A stretch of 64,000 bases of DNA from Niabella drilacis. GTDB lineage: Bacteria; Bacteroidota; Bacteroidia; Chitinophagales; Chitinophagaceae. Each line of letters opens with the position of its first letter. Position 1 is the stretch's first letter. The position numbers and the translations under genes were made by a program. Below, in pieces: positions 1-8,981 of this stretch. A model generated the notes under the pieces. It saw only the letters and a program-made list of their open reading frames with translations, searched no databases and was not told where the DNA came from. Location of the stretch: positions 62,001 through 126,000 of the forward strand of contig NZ_FMZO01000014.1 in NCBI RefSeq assembly GCF_900101395.1. Direction: 5' to 3'.

Positions 1-41
1 AAAAAGAGATCGAAGAGCTGCGTAAAAAAGTAAACCGGTAA
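1..41 (+). CDS. 3' end of an unidentified gene
   Basis: Only the last 12 codons lie in the window, read in the frame that begins at base 3 and ends with TAA at 39-41. The residues are KEIEELRKKVNR, a charged, heptad-like tail that would fit a coiled coil. A strong hairpin follows 9 bases after the stop, which supports this being a true gene end. Nothing can be said about function. Confidence 0.5.
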   Translation, partial: KEIEELRKKVNR

Positions 42-50
42 CCAAATCCA

Positions 51-77
51 CCGGGCAATCTTCCTGAGGTTGCCCGG
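51..77 (+). terminator. Rho-independent-type hairpin
   Basis: Perfect 8-bp inverted repeat CCGGGCAA / TTGCCCGG with an 11-base loop, directly behind the stop codon at 41. No long T tract follows, so it is a hairpin-only candidate. It separates the partial gene from the receptor gene that starts at 177. Confidence 0.6.
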
Positions 78-176
78 TAATTCCCACTTCTCATACCAGC
101 AGCAGGCCAGGCTATGCTGCTTTAAAAAACGGGCATACTCCCGTAAGGGACCCTTATGGCCTAAAAAATACAAAAT

Positions 177-2597
177 ATGAATCTTGCCATCCGCCGTATC
201 ACAACCCAGGTCTTGCTCTCATTGATCTTCCTGAGCCATTTGCAGGCACAGGAACAACCCGTCCGCAAAACGATCTCCGGTCTTATAAAGGACAGTCTTA
301 CAAAAGAACCGCTGGCATTTGCCACGATTGCCGTTCTTACAAAGGCGGGTACTCCGGACACCGTGCTCTCCTGTAATGAACAGGGCCTTTTTACTGTTAC
401 CCTGCCGCCAAATGGCCGGCTTACATTCACCGCAACCGGTTACCATCCAAAAACAATGACCGCAAACGCTCTTACATTCCTGCCGGAGCCGGTCATTTAC
501 CTGAAAGCACAATTGCAGGAATTAAAGGGCGTAACGGTAACTTCCACCAAACCGCTGATCCGGCGTGAAGTGGACAAGCTTATCTATAACATGGAGGCAG
601 ACCCGGAAAGCAAGTTCCGCAGCACGCTGGATATTCTAAAAAAAGTACCTTTTCTTTCAGTAACGGCACAGGGTGGCCTGTTGTTTAAAGGCAATTCCAG
701 CTACCGGATCCTGATCAACGGAAAGCCATCCGGCATGATGGACAATAATCCTTCGGAGGTGCTTAAAAGTTTGCCCGCATCCACCATCCAGGACATCGAA
801 GTATATACAACGCCCCCCTCCAAATATGATGCAGAAGGCCTTGCCGGCGTCATTAATATCATTACCACCAAAAAAGTGGGGGAAGGTTATAAAGGCACCC
901 TTAACCTGAATGAAAGTATTCCAACCGGCGGGCCCGGTGCCGGCTTTTCCTTTACTGCCACACATAAAAAATTCGGGGTCGAACTATACGGCGGCGCCAA
1001 CAGCACGCATAATCCTGCGGCCCAAACCAGCATCAGCCGCACTACAACCGGCGATCAGCCAACACAATTAGCCGTTTCCGGCTCCGGTAAAAATAACAAT
1101 AACGGCCGGTACCTTGGCTCGCAGTTCAGCTACGAGATCGATTCGCTCCAGCTGGTTACGGCCCAGCTGAATGCAAACGGCTTTTATTCAAAAGGGCAGG
1201 TTTCAAGATTTTCTATGCTGCAGGATGCCGCCACACTGTTACAACAATTTCGCCAGCAAAATACAGTCCGGGGTAAAAATAATGGCTTTGACGGATCACT
1301 GAACTACCAGCTGGGGTTTAAAAAAGATAAGTCAAAATTGCTTACGGCCTCCTACCGTTTTATGCAATATCAAACCGGGAGCCGTTCAGAAAACGGCTTT
1401 ACCGAACTGGTCCATTATGATATTGCCGACTTTAACCAGTTTAACAATACCGCTATACAGGAACAGACCGGCCAGGCCGATTATATTCAAACAGTCAAAA
1501 AAATAAAACTGGAAGCGGGGATAAAAGCCATCTTCCGGCAAAATCAAAGCAACTTTCATACGCTGCAATATGATGGCAGCACCTTTATTGAGGACCCGGC
1601 CCAGCAAAACGTGTTTACCAACAATCAAACGGTACTTTCCGCGTACAACACCTATATGCTGGCCTTAAAGCAATGGAGCTTTAAGGCGGGCGCAAGGCTG
1701 GAACAAACCACGAATCATATCGACTTTCAATCTACCCGCACACAGGTACAGAATCATTACCTCAACCTGATCCCTGCCGTTGTTATCAACCGCAACAACA
1801 CGAACGGAAGCTATATCAACCTGGGGTATAGCCAGCGATTAAAACGCCCCGGCATTAACCGCCTGAACCCGTTTGTAAACCGTTCCAATCCCGATTTTGA
1901 AGAAACGGGCAACCCCCATCTTAAAGCCACGCTGTTGCATAACTTTGACCTGGGCTACGGCTTTAACCGGAAGCAGTCCCTTAATATAGGACTTAACTAT
2001 GCATTTGCGCACAACTTTGACCTGCGGTCTTCCCGCTATGATCCTGCCACCCGCATTACCTATATTACCTATTCCAACTCCGGCGATATTGCCGCCCTGG
2101 TGCTGCATATGAACCTGAACCTTACGGTTACAAAAGCATTGAAAACAGTTATCAACGGGAACCTTGCGCATTTCTGGATCGAGACCGATGCAGACGGCCC
2201 GCTTCAAAAGCTGACCCGCTTCCTTTATTCGGCGTCCATGAACCATACGTATACCTTTAGTAAAGACTGGACCGTCACGGCCTCGGCTGATTTTATCGGG
2301 AAGAATATTGCGCCCGCCCAGGTACAGGGTACCGTTAATGGTTTTATTGCCACCAGCTTCGGAGTGAGCAGGAATTTATGGAGCAATAAACTGGCCCTGT
2401 CCGCCTATGTCAATAACCCCTTTACCAGATACCGGAATAACCGTACAGAAATATCCGGCTTCAACTTTGTGCAGACAGATATAACCGAGGAGTACTTCCG
2501 CAAAGCGTGCATCAGCATTAACTACAAATTCGGCAAGCTGAAGCAGGACATAAAGCGCAACAAACGGGGTATTAATAATAATGATGTAGCCAATTAA
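177..2597 (+). CDS. TonB-dependent-receptor-like outer membrane beta-barrel protein
   Basis: An 806-residue outer membrane protein of the Bacteroidota 'outer membrane beta-barrel family' (OMP_b-brl_3 type). A signal peptide covers about residues 1-24 (ends LQAQ). Residues 30-110 form a carboxypeptidase-regulatory-like beta-sandwich (TISGLIKDSLTKEPLAFATI). Residues 115-220 form a plug domain (IRREVDKLIYNME, LINGKPSG, EVYTTPPSKYDAEGLAGVIN), and the rest is barrel rich in aromatic/polar alternation. It differs from SusC proteins by its shorter length and by the lack of a SusD gene. The ligand is unknown. The next gene, a small exported NTF2-like protein, starts 10 bases after the stop, so the two are likely co-transcribed. 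No clear TAnnTTTG promoter is visible upstream. Confidence 0.85.
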   Translation: MNLAIRRITTQVLLSLIFLSHLQAQEQPVRKTISGLIKDSLTKEPLAFATIAVLTKAGTPDTVLSCNEQGLFTVTLPPNGRLTFTATGYHPKTMTANALTFLPEPVIYLKAQLQELKGVTVTSTKPLIRREVDKLIYNMEADPESKFRSTLDILKKVPFLSVTAQGGLLFKGNSSYRILINGKPSGMMDNNPSEVLKSLPASTIQDIEVYTTPPSKYDAEGLAGVINIITTKKVGEGYKGTLNLNESIPTGGPGAGFSFTATHKKFGVELYGGANSTHNPAAQTSISRTTTGDQPTQLAVSGSGKNNNNGRYLGSQFSYEIDSLQLVTAQLNANGFYSKGQVSRFSMLQDAATLLQQFRQQNTVRGKNNGFDGSLNYQLGFKKDKSKLLTASYRFMQYQTGSRSENGFTELVHYDIADFNQFNNTAIQEQTGQADYIQTVKKIKLEAGIKAIFRQNQSNFHTLQYDGSTFIEDPAQQNVFTNNQTVLSAYNTYMLALKQWSFKAGARLEQTTNHIDFQSTRTQVQNHYLNLIPAVVINRNNTNGSYINLGYSQRLKRPGINRLNPFVNRSNPDFEETGNPHLKATLLHNFDLGYGFNRKQSLNIGLNYAFAHNFDLRSSRYDPATRITYITYSNSGDIAALVLHMNLNLTVTKALKTVINGNLAHFWIETDADGPLQKLTRFLYSASMNHTYTFSKDWTVTASADFIGKNIAPAQVQGTVNGFIATSFGVSRNLWSNKLALSAYVNNPFTRYRNNRTEISGFNFVQTDITEEYFRKACISINYKFGKLKQDIKRNKRGINNNDVAN

Positions 2598-2607
2598 ATT
2601 TATAAAC

Positions 2608-3093
2608 ATGAAAAAGATCTTTTTAACACTTGCCCTCGCTGCAGGCGCAGGACTGATACATGCCCAGGAGGCACGCACATCATCCCTGTTTCTGCAGTTA
2701 CAGGAACGTGACAGCCTGCTTTTCGATCGCGGCTTTAACCACTGTGATCTCTCTTCTTATGACACAATCATTGCTGAAGACCTGGAGTTTTATCATGATG
2801 TGGCCGGCATTACCAATGGAAAAGCAGCATTTATAGCTTCCGTAAAAAACAATATCTGTGGCAGCGCCAGCAAAATAAAACGCGAACTGGAGCCCGGAAG
2901 TCTGAACGTTTATCCACTTTTCAAAAAAGGAGTCCTGTACGGTGCACTGCAGGAAGGAATGCACCGTTTCCAGGTTCTTGAAAACCAGCAGTGGCGAAGG
3001 GTCGGCATAGCGCGGTTCACCCATTTATGGATCCGGGAAAACAACACCTGGAAGCTAAAGCGGGTAGTCAGTTACGATCACAAGGCGCTGTAA
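2608..3093 (+). CDS. exported NTF2-like (DUF4440-type) protein
   Basis: A 161-residue protein with a signal peptide of about 19 residues (MKKIFLTLALAAGAGLIHAQ). The mature part has the layout of DUF4440/SnoaL-like NTF2 folds: an N-terminal helix with a polar patch (LFDRGFNHCDLSSYDTII), EDLEFYHDVAGITNGKAAF, and a C-terminal pair of strands ending THLWIRENNTWKLKRVVSYDH. Such proteins bind small hydrophobic ligands or act as isomerase-like enzymes, and the family gives no specific substrate. It lies 10 bases behind the receptor gene and probably shares its transcript. The fold assignment is good, the role unknown. Confidence 0.8.
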   Translation: MKKIFLTLALAAGAGLIHAQEARTSSLFLQLQERDSLLFDRGFNHCDLSSYDTIIAEDLEFYHDVAGITNGKAAFIASVKNNICGSASKIKRELEPGSLNVYPLFKKGVLYGALQEGMHRFQVLENQQWRRVGIARFTHLWIRENNTWKLKRVVSYDHKAL

Positions 3094-3120
3094 CATTCAA
3101 CCTGTACCTGGCGCATTGCA

Positions 3121-4833
3121 TTACTTTAATCCTGTTGCTTCCGCAAACTTCTCCCGGCTTAGCTCACTCATGAAGCTGATCCTGTCAGAACTGATATTCC
3201 CTCTTTTATCAATTACAATATAAGTGGGATAACCCCCATTTGCATTTAGCTTTTTGCGGAAGGCACTTTCCAGCTCTTCATTTATAAAAATATGGGTGCC
3301 GGATGGTTTCAGCGTCCCGATCCGGTTTTTCCAGGTCTCTTCATCGGAGCCCGATGTGGTGCACAGGTAAATATACTCCACCGGCAGGTCCTTCGTTTCC
3401 TCGTGCAGTTTTTTGCTATTGGTAATATCTGCTATACAGGGGCCGCACCAGGTAGCCCAGATATCGATCACCAATGCCCTGTCTTTAAATTTCGATCTTA
3501 GGTTGCTGATAAACCGATCGATATGATCGATGCTATCCAGCCGGTAGAGCCGCGCTCCGAAAGAAAGGGCAGCAACTGGTTTTCCAATAAAAAAGCTATC
3601 GGAACGCAGCACCCCGGACGATTGAAACAATTGCTGTACTTCTTTCCGGCTGGCGGTAAATGCATTTAATTCCTGCTCCACCACCTGCTTGGTCCATCCG
3701 GTCTTCATGGAGTTTAATAACAGGGGAAAGGAGGCACTGAAATCGTCTTTCCCCAATTCCATTAACGATAATTTCAAAATATCTGTGCGGGGGTTGGTAC
3801 TGTTTTTTTCAATACGCTGAACAAATTGCTCAAAGTTAGCTGCCTGTACTTCCTTCTTCAGCAGCGTGTACCGGCGCGCATATAAACGTTTAAGAATTGC
3901 TGCTTTATCTTTTCTTTCAGCAGATTCGTATTCCTTAATGGAATCCAGCACTGCTTTTTGCCCGTTGGTATACGTATTATATTTTAAATAGAGCAGGTCC
4001 TGTAATGCAGGTGTTGTTTGATCATTTGCAAAAGCATAGGTGTGTGACAAGTTTCTGTAGAAGCCGGCGCCCTCATTGCTCATAAAACAGGGCTGATGCG
4101 CAATGGCTTTTTTGTATAAATTATTGGTAGAGCTGTCTACGCTCCTTAAAGCCACGATTACCCATTCGTAGAACCGGGAATCGGTTTGGTTTCTAATCGC
4201 CCATTCGTAGCCCGGGTTGTCTTTTATATAAGCATCATCCAGTTGTTTCAAGGCCGCATAAATGGAATCCGCCGTTACCAGGAAAGAAGACTGGGGCAAT
4301 TGTTTATTTGCCGCATCCAGGCAAACCTGTACCAGCCTTGAGGACAGACTATCCCCCAGGTCTTTTTTGTACAGGGTCTTTTTACACAGTGCTTCGTTCA
4401 ACCCCGCATCCGTACCTTTAAAGGAAATACCCGTTCCAAATAGATACGCCTCCTTTTTAACGACCCCGGCATCAATAACCACTTCAAGGTCCGTATTTAC
4501 CAGGATACCGGTGTATAGATAGTCGTCAACCGTTAACCAAACCTGCTGGTAGGGCAGGTTCTCATTCATTTTTATAACAGCCCGCCCATGATCATCAAGC
4601 GTGGCAAAACCGGTAACCTGCGTAGTTGTGCCCAGATGTACTACCGTATATTTTACTTTGGTTCCGTTTAAGGACCTGGTGCTGTTCATAACGGTGATCT
4701 TTAGTTCGGGAACTTCTCTCAACCGGAGATAGGCATCCATTTCCTTATCATCAATGGGCAGGGCCCGGTTGTTTTTTTGCGCAAACAACGATACGGACAG
4801 GGCCAGTACCGCCACAGTAGCCAGGATCTTCAT
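3121..4833 (-). CDS. TlpA-like thioredoxin-fold exported protein
   Basis: A 570-residue protein with a signal peptide (MKILATVAVLALSVSLFAQ). The first ~420 residues are a poorly conserved helical region with a beta-rich start, as in other Bacteroidota TlpA-family proteins with DUF4369-like leaders. The last ~130 residues are a thioredoxin domain with the redox motif in DIWATWCGPCIAD and a cis-proline loop (NGGYPTYIVID). It should act in the periplasm as a disulfide reductase or oxidase. It is the last gene of a minus-strand run (TlpA-like, kinase, regulator, this gene), 12 bases after the LytTR regulator, and so may be a product of or input to that two-component system (inference). Confidence 0.8.
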   Translation of the reverse strand: MKILATVAVLALSVSLFAQKNNRALPIDDKEMDAYLRLREVPELKITVMNSTRSLNGTKVKYTVVHLGTTTQVTGFATLDDHGRAVIKMNENLPYQQVWLTVDDYLYTGILVNTDLEVVIDAGVVKKEAYLFGTGISFKGTDAGLNEALCKKTLYKKDLGDSLSSRLVQVCLDAANKQLPQSSFLVTADSIYAALKQLDDAYIKDNPGYEWAIRNQTDSRFYEWVIVALRSVDSSTNNLYKKAIAHQPCFMSNEGAGFYRNLSHTYAFANDQTTPALQDLLYLKYNTYTNGQKAVLDSIKEYESAERKDKAAILKRLYARRYTLLKKEVQAANFEQFVQRIEKNSTNPRTDILKLSLMELGKDDFSASFPLLLNSMKTGWTKQVVEQELNAFTASRKEVQQLFQSSGVLRSDSFFIGKPVAALSFGARLYRLDSIDHIDRFISNLRSKFKDRALVIDIWATWCGPCIADITNSKKLHEETKDLPVEYIYLCTTSGSDEETWKNRIGTLKPSGTHIFINEELESAFRKKLNANGGYPTYIVIDKRGNISSDRISFMSELSREKFAEATGLK

Positions 4834-4845
4834 GATTATTATTTT

Positions 4846-5601
4846 TTATTTCAGGTGAATCAGCATTTTTGCCAGGTATTCCTTTTTACTTTTGGATACC
4901 GGTATCTTATCGCCGTTTTCCAGGGCCAGGTAGCCCCCGTCTTCCTTTACCCAGCTCCGGATATGACTCTTGTTCACCAGGTGCGACTGATGGCAGCGCA
5001 CAAAACCATAGTCCGCCAGCAGTTCTTCATATTCAAAAATGGGATGGGAGACCGTGATCTTTGTACCATCGTTTAAAAAGAAAAAGGTATAGGCATTGGA
5101 CGATTCGCAACGGACGATCTCTTTGGGATGTACAAACCGGGTTTCCTTAACTGTTGACAATGCCAGTTTATGCGTGGACCGCTCTTCCCGGTTCCGGATC
5201 AGTTGCAGCAGGTTTTCCAGTTCCCGGTTCTGCATTTTTTCGCGGATACGGCGCTCCGCCTTTTGTACGGCCGCCCTCAGCTCGTCTATATTCAGCGGCT
5301 TTAGTAAATAATCTACTGCCGAAAATTTAATGGCCTGGATCCCGTACTGGTCAAAGGCGGTGATCAGAATGATCTCAAAAGAATGAACAGGAAGCTCCTG
5401 CAACATCTGGAACCCATTCTTGCCCGGCATCTGTATGTCCAGGAAAACAAGATCCGGTTTTAGTGTTCTGATCAATGCAGCGCCATCGTCTGCATTCATT
5501 GCCGTCCCTGCAATCTGCACCTGCGGACAGTACCGGTGCAGCAGCCCTTCCAGGTTATCAATATTATTGCGTTCATCATCTATAATGACTGCCTGTATCA
5601 T
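4846..5601 (-). CDS. LytTR-family response regulator
   Basis: 251 residues. A CheY-like receiver at 1-120 has the acidic pair D8-D9, phospho-acceptor D55 (in FLDIQMPG), the T/S switch (LITAF) and the conserved lysine (DYLLKPL). A LytTR DNA-binding domain follows at about 145-250 (VRCESSNAYTFFF, FVRCHQSHLVNKSHI, GDKIPVSKSKKEYL). Its start ATG overlaps the end of the histidine kinase gene by 4 bases (ATGA type), so the pair is translationally coupled. It probably binds direct repeats upstream of its targets. Targets are not visible here apart from the surrounding operon. Confidence 0.92.
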   Translation of the reverse strand: MIQAVIIDDERNNIDNLEGLLHRYCPQVQIAGTAMNADDGAALIRTLKPDLVFLDIQMPGKNGFQMLQELPVHSFEIILITAFDQYGIQAIKFSAVDYLLKPLNIDELRAAVQKAERRIREKMQNRELENLLQLIRNREERSTHKLALSTVKETRFVHPKEIVRCESSNAYTFFFLNDGTKITVSHPIFEYEELLADYGFVRCHQSHLVNKSHIRSWVKEDGGYLALENGDKIPVSKSKKEYLAKMLIHLK

Positions 5602-7364
5602 AATAGCCCGTTTTTAAAATATATTCTTGCTGTGGTCCCCATTTCATCTTTATCAAAAGAGAGCGCTATCTGCTGCAGCGGGAGGGTTTTATTCAGCAGC
5701 AGTATCCGGTCTCTGGTCAGCTTCAGGCCAAAGCCTCCCGTTTGCGCTCCTGCATCAAACCCCTTCCCGTTGTCGGTCACCGTTACAACCAGATCATCAT
5801 TTTCTTTTTTAAAGTTAATTTGCAATACTCCTTTTTCCTGCAAGGCCCCAATCCCGTGTTTAACGGCGTTCTCCACGAGCGGCTGCAGCAACAGCGCCGG
5901 TACTTCAACCGCATTGCCATCGATCGCCTCATCCACGCTTATGTTATACCTGAATCCAAAGCGCAGTTGTTCCAGGTTCAGGTACTTTTGAAGTATCGCG
6001 GTTTCATGGGTGATACTGATCATTTCCCGGTCGCTCCCCTTCAGCGATTCGCGCATCAGGGTACTGAACTCCGACAGGTACTGATGGGCCCCGGCCGTAT
6101 CATTCTTTGTGATCAATCCCTGTATAGAGCTCAATGCATTGAATACAAAATGGGGGTTAAACTGCGAGCGGATGGATTTTAATTCCGTGGAAACCCGTTG
6201 CTTTTGTAATGCCGCTGCTCTTAGTTTTTTATGCTGCAGCCGGTTTATATAAAGGATGATCAGAAAAGCAAGCGCGATCATAACCGCGGTACCCATGAGT
6301 ACTTTGAACCAAAGGGCCTGGTACCAGGCAGGTTTGATCATGAAAGTATAAGCGCTGACTGTTTGCCGTTGAAAGGCATATCGTAATAGCAGCTGGTAGT
6401 CCCCGGGCTTTAGCTGCTGCAGCCAGATGATATTGGGATCAAAATTATTGCTCCTCCAGCCACTGCTGTCTTTTTGGTTATGCACGAGGTTGTACTCCAC
6501 CAGCGTTTCAGATTTTACTTTGTCCTTCAGGTAAAAGAACAGATCCCTGTCAAACGACGAAAATGTCTTCTGCAGATGCAGCAGGCTATCGGGCGGTCTT
6601 GTTTTTATATCGCCATAATAGGTAGACCGGGGCTGTTGAAAATCATATTTCCACTGGTATTTATATACCTCAAAAAACGATTTCATTGCTCCCGAAGTAA
6701 AAGTGGCGATCACTTCGGGACTTCGTTTTGCCCAGAATGCAGTAACGGCACTGAGCGATTCCGGATCTTTTATGCTTTTTACTTCTACGATGATGTCATT
6801 TCCTACTGAGGCATTAAACGCTCCAAGGTAGGCCATTTCCTTGTATTCCACACCCGTAGCTGAAAAATGCCCGTACATATACACCGGGCTAAAAAAGCGG
6901 ATGGGCTGCCACGGAACCAGGACCTTTGTTTTACCGGAAAGCACCCTGAACTGAAAGTCATTTTTATTTTCCGGCGTAATTCCATAGGCGGTTACAATAA
7001 TTGAAGAAGAATCAAAAAGCGGCACGATCCCGCTTCCCAGAAAACCGTTCGTAAGCGCATACTGCTTACCTTTCCTATACGTTTTAACAAAATAATCCCC
7101 TTCTTTAAATTTTTCTCTCTGATTCAATACCGTAAAGGGGTATACACTTTTGGAATGAAAAATAGCCAGGGTAATTTCACCTGCCGGGCCTGGGTTCCGG
7201 TTTATGGAGCTTGTATTTTCAAGATAGTCATAGTTTTCTCTTATTTTTCCGCCATCCAATGGCGCTTTAAACAAGGGATTCTGGGCGTCGATCACTACTT
7301 GCTGGCAAAAGCAATGAATGGATAACAGCCATGCAATAACCGTATATAGAGCGTATCGGTTCAA
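5598..7364 (-). CDS. LytS/YehU-type sensor histidine kinase
   Basis: 588 residues. A signal peptide (to about residue 20) is followed by a ~320-residue extracytoplasmic region of unknown fold that ends in a beta-sandwich-like segment (LKPGDYQLLLRYAF). One membrane helix lies near 350-370 (VLMGTAVMIALAFLIILYI). The His_kinase domain has the phospho-acceptor in QFNPHFVFNALSSIQ, and a HATPase domain has the N box (QPLVENAVKHG) and G box (DNGKGFDAG). It shares a 4-base overlap with its response regulator. The large exported sensor and the flanking thioredoxin-like genes suggest sensing of an envelope condition; this is inference. Confidence 0.9.
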   Translation of the reverse strand: MNRYALYTVIAWLLSIHCFCQQVVIDAQNPLFKAPLDGGKIRENYDYLENTSSINRNPGPAGEITLAIFHSKSVYPFTVLNQREKFKEGDYFVKTYRKGKQYALTNGFLGSGIVPLFDSSSIIVTAYGITPENKNDFQFRVLSGKTKVLVPWQPIRFFSPVYMYGHFSATGVEYKEMAYLGAFNASVGNDIIVEVKSIKDPESLSAVTAFWAKRSPEVIATFTSGAMKSFFEVYKYQWKYDFQQPRSTYYGDIKTRPPDSLLHLQKTFSSFDRDLFFYLKDKVKSETLVEYNLVHNQKDSSGWRSNNFDPNIIWLQQLKPGDYQLLLRYAFQRQTVSAYTFMIKPAWYQALWFKVLMGTAVMIALAFLIILYINRLQHKKLRAAALQKQRVSTELKSIRSQFNPHFVFNALSSIQGLITKNDTAGAHQYLSEFSTLMRESLKGSDREMISITHETAILQKYLNLEQLRFGFRYNISVDEAIDGNAVEVPALLLQPLVENAVKHGIGALQEKGVLQINFKKENDDLVVTVTDNGKGFDAGAQTGGFGLKLTRDRILLLNKTLPLQQIALSFDKDEMGTTARIYFKNGLL

Positions 7365-7374
7365 TTCCTTTTCT

Positions 7375-8718
7375 TTAATCTTTCAGTAATTTATTTAACT
7401 GCTCATCAACATCATACGGCCGTGCTGCATGTCTGTCAATAAGATTTCCTTTTTTATCCATTATAACATAATGCGGTACGCTGTTTATATGAAATGCCTC
7501 CTCCGCTTCCTTCATTAGTCGTTCATCCAGGAAATAATGCTCCCCTGCGATGTCTAATTCTTCCCGGGCTTTTTTCCAGTTCCGCTCCAGATCATGATAT
7601 CCGCCCAGGTATAAAAATACAATATCCTTTCCGGCCAGTTTTTCTTTTAAACGTTCTGCCACAGGAAAATCGCCCCTGCAGGGAACGCACCAGCTTGCCC
7701 AGAAATCAATATACAGCACTTTGCCCTTATACTTATTAAAAATCTGCGTTAAAGAGGTTAGTGTATCCATAGGCATTGCCGCCGGGGGTTGGGTAAATTC
7801 CTGCCGGAGTGCATCCACTTCTTTTATGAGGCTTTTGTTCTGTACTGTTGTAATGTATTTTTTATATACCGGCAGGTATACGCTGTCATCCGCCTTTTTC
7901 AGCCAGGCCATGAGCCGGGTCAGCTGAATATCCCGGGTGCTGTTCTTAAGGGTGTGGGTAATATACCCGAAGTACGTTTGAGGGGTGAAGGGCTTGCCGG
8001 TCCTGGCAAATGCCTCATTTATATAAGCATCAACAACATCGTTATACTCCAGGGTATGTAATGCGGCGAACTCATCATCAAACCCCTGTTCAAATAATTG
8101 CTTTGGCAGGGCCGGGTGAAGCGTGTCAGAGCGGTCCGTGTTTTCTACAAGGGTCCTTTCATAAGGCTCATACCGGTATTTGGAACACAGCCATTTGTAA
8201 TAGCGATCACTCATTTTGTGCGTTTTCCGGTATTGGTCCAGCAGGCCGGTCCGCTCCGCTGCTTTTTGCTTTCGCAATAACAAGACGCTGTCTGCACCCT
8301 TGTTCCTTACGGCCTTCCAATACACAGCATCGCGCGGGTCATTTTCTGTGGCATATACTGTATAATTAAAATCGTCTGCATTTTTGTTGATAGCGGTCAG
8401 CGGGGCGGCTTTGGAAAAATCTGCTGCCAGCTCAATATGACTGCCGCTAACGAGATCAAAAAACTGGTAGCCTTTTTTGGTCTCAATGAACCAGGTATTG
8501 ATCTCCTTTTCCGGCAATACAATGCTGAAATGATTGTTGGCATCAATACGGGCCTTATATCTTCTGTCGCGCCAGCTCCGGGTATTATTGGTAAATCCTC
8601 CCGGCTCTTTAAAAACAATTACGCTGTCGCGCGCATGGGTTACGGTTCCTTTTATGGTTACCTGGCTGTAAGCCGCAGCCGGCATAAGCAATACGATGAT
8701 GAGGAATAGTCTTTTCAT
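7375..8718 (-). CDS. TlpA-like thioredoxin-fold exported protein
   Basis: 447 residues when started at the ATG at 8718, which is immediately followed by a signal peptide (MKRLFLIIVLLMPAAAYSQ); an in-frame ATG at 8886 would put 56 uncharged-to-basic residues before it and is not preferred. After a DUF4369-like beta region (VTIKGTVTHARDSVIVF) and a helical middle, the C-terminal thioredoxin domain carries WASWCVPCRGDFP and the cis-Pro loop (INSVPHYVIMD). It is the first gene of the run that continues with a LytS kinase 10 bases downstream. It resembles the last gene of that run in architecture but not closely in sequence. Confidence 0.8.
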   Translation of the reverse strand: MKRLFLIIVLLMPAAAYSQVTIKGTVTHARDSVIVFKEPGGFTNNTRSWRDRRYKARIDANNHFSIVLPEKEINTWFIETKKGYQFFDLVSGSHIELAADFSKAAPLTAINKNADDFNYTVYATENDPRDAVYWKAVRNKGADSVLLLRKQKAAERTGLLDQYRKTHKMSDRYYKWLCSKYRYEPYERTLVENTDRSDTLHPALPKQLFEQGFDDEFAALHTLEYNDVVDAYINEAFARTGKPFTPQTYFGYITHTLKNSTRDIQLTRLMAWLKKADDSVYLPVYKKYITTVQNKSLIKEVDALRQEFTQPPAAMPMDTLTSLTQIFNKYKGKVLYIDFWASWCVPCRGDFPVAERLKEKLAGKDIVFLYLGGYHDLERNWKKAREELDIAGEHYFLDERLMKEAEEAFHINSVPHYVIMDKKGNLIDRHAARPYDVDEQLNKLLKD

Positions 8719-8930
8719 TTCCCAAAGAAAAACGGTCTTAGCGGCTTTTTTAAGCGGCACTTTGAATCCGGATGCTATCGTTTTGAATACATCCCGGGAG
8801 GTGGTGTATCCCCTGTATTTGTTGATTCTGCAGCGCCGGGCGGTTACCGGTAGCCGGCTTTCGCCGGGAAATATGCCTTTTGGCATCCGTGCAAACCGGA
8901 CCGGTTTGCCGTTTCTTTTAATCTATTTTT

Positions 8931-8961
8931 TTTGTAATCGATTGCATTTTTTATACATTTG
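8931..8961 (+). promoter_or_regulatory. Bacteroidota-type promoter
   Basis: TTTG at 8931-8934, a 19-base spacer, and TACATTTG at 8954-8961, matching the -33/-7 consensus of the Bacteroidota primary sigma factor. Transcription would start near 8968, about 14 bases before the ATG at 8982 of the oxidoreductase gene. Confidence 0.7.
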
Positions 8962-8981
8962 ACAGTACAAAACAGTTTGCC

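Noticed and set aside
161-512. Minus-strand frames opposite the first receptor gene
   Set aside because: They are complete shadows of a well-supported gene with clear domains and have no family features of their own.
8718-8886. Long N-terminal extension of the TlpA-like gene
   Set aside because: The residues before 8718 are basic and come before a typical signal peptide; the signal peptide marks the real start.
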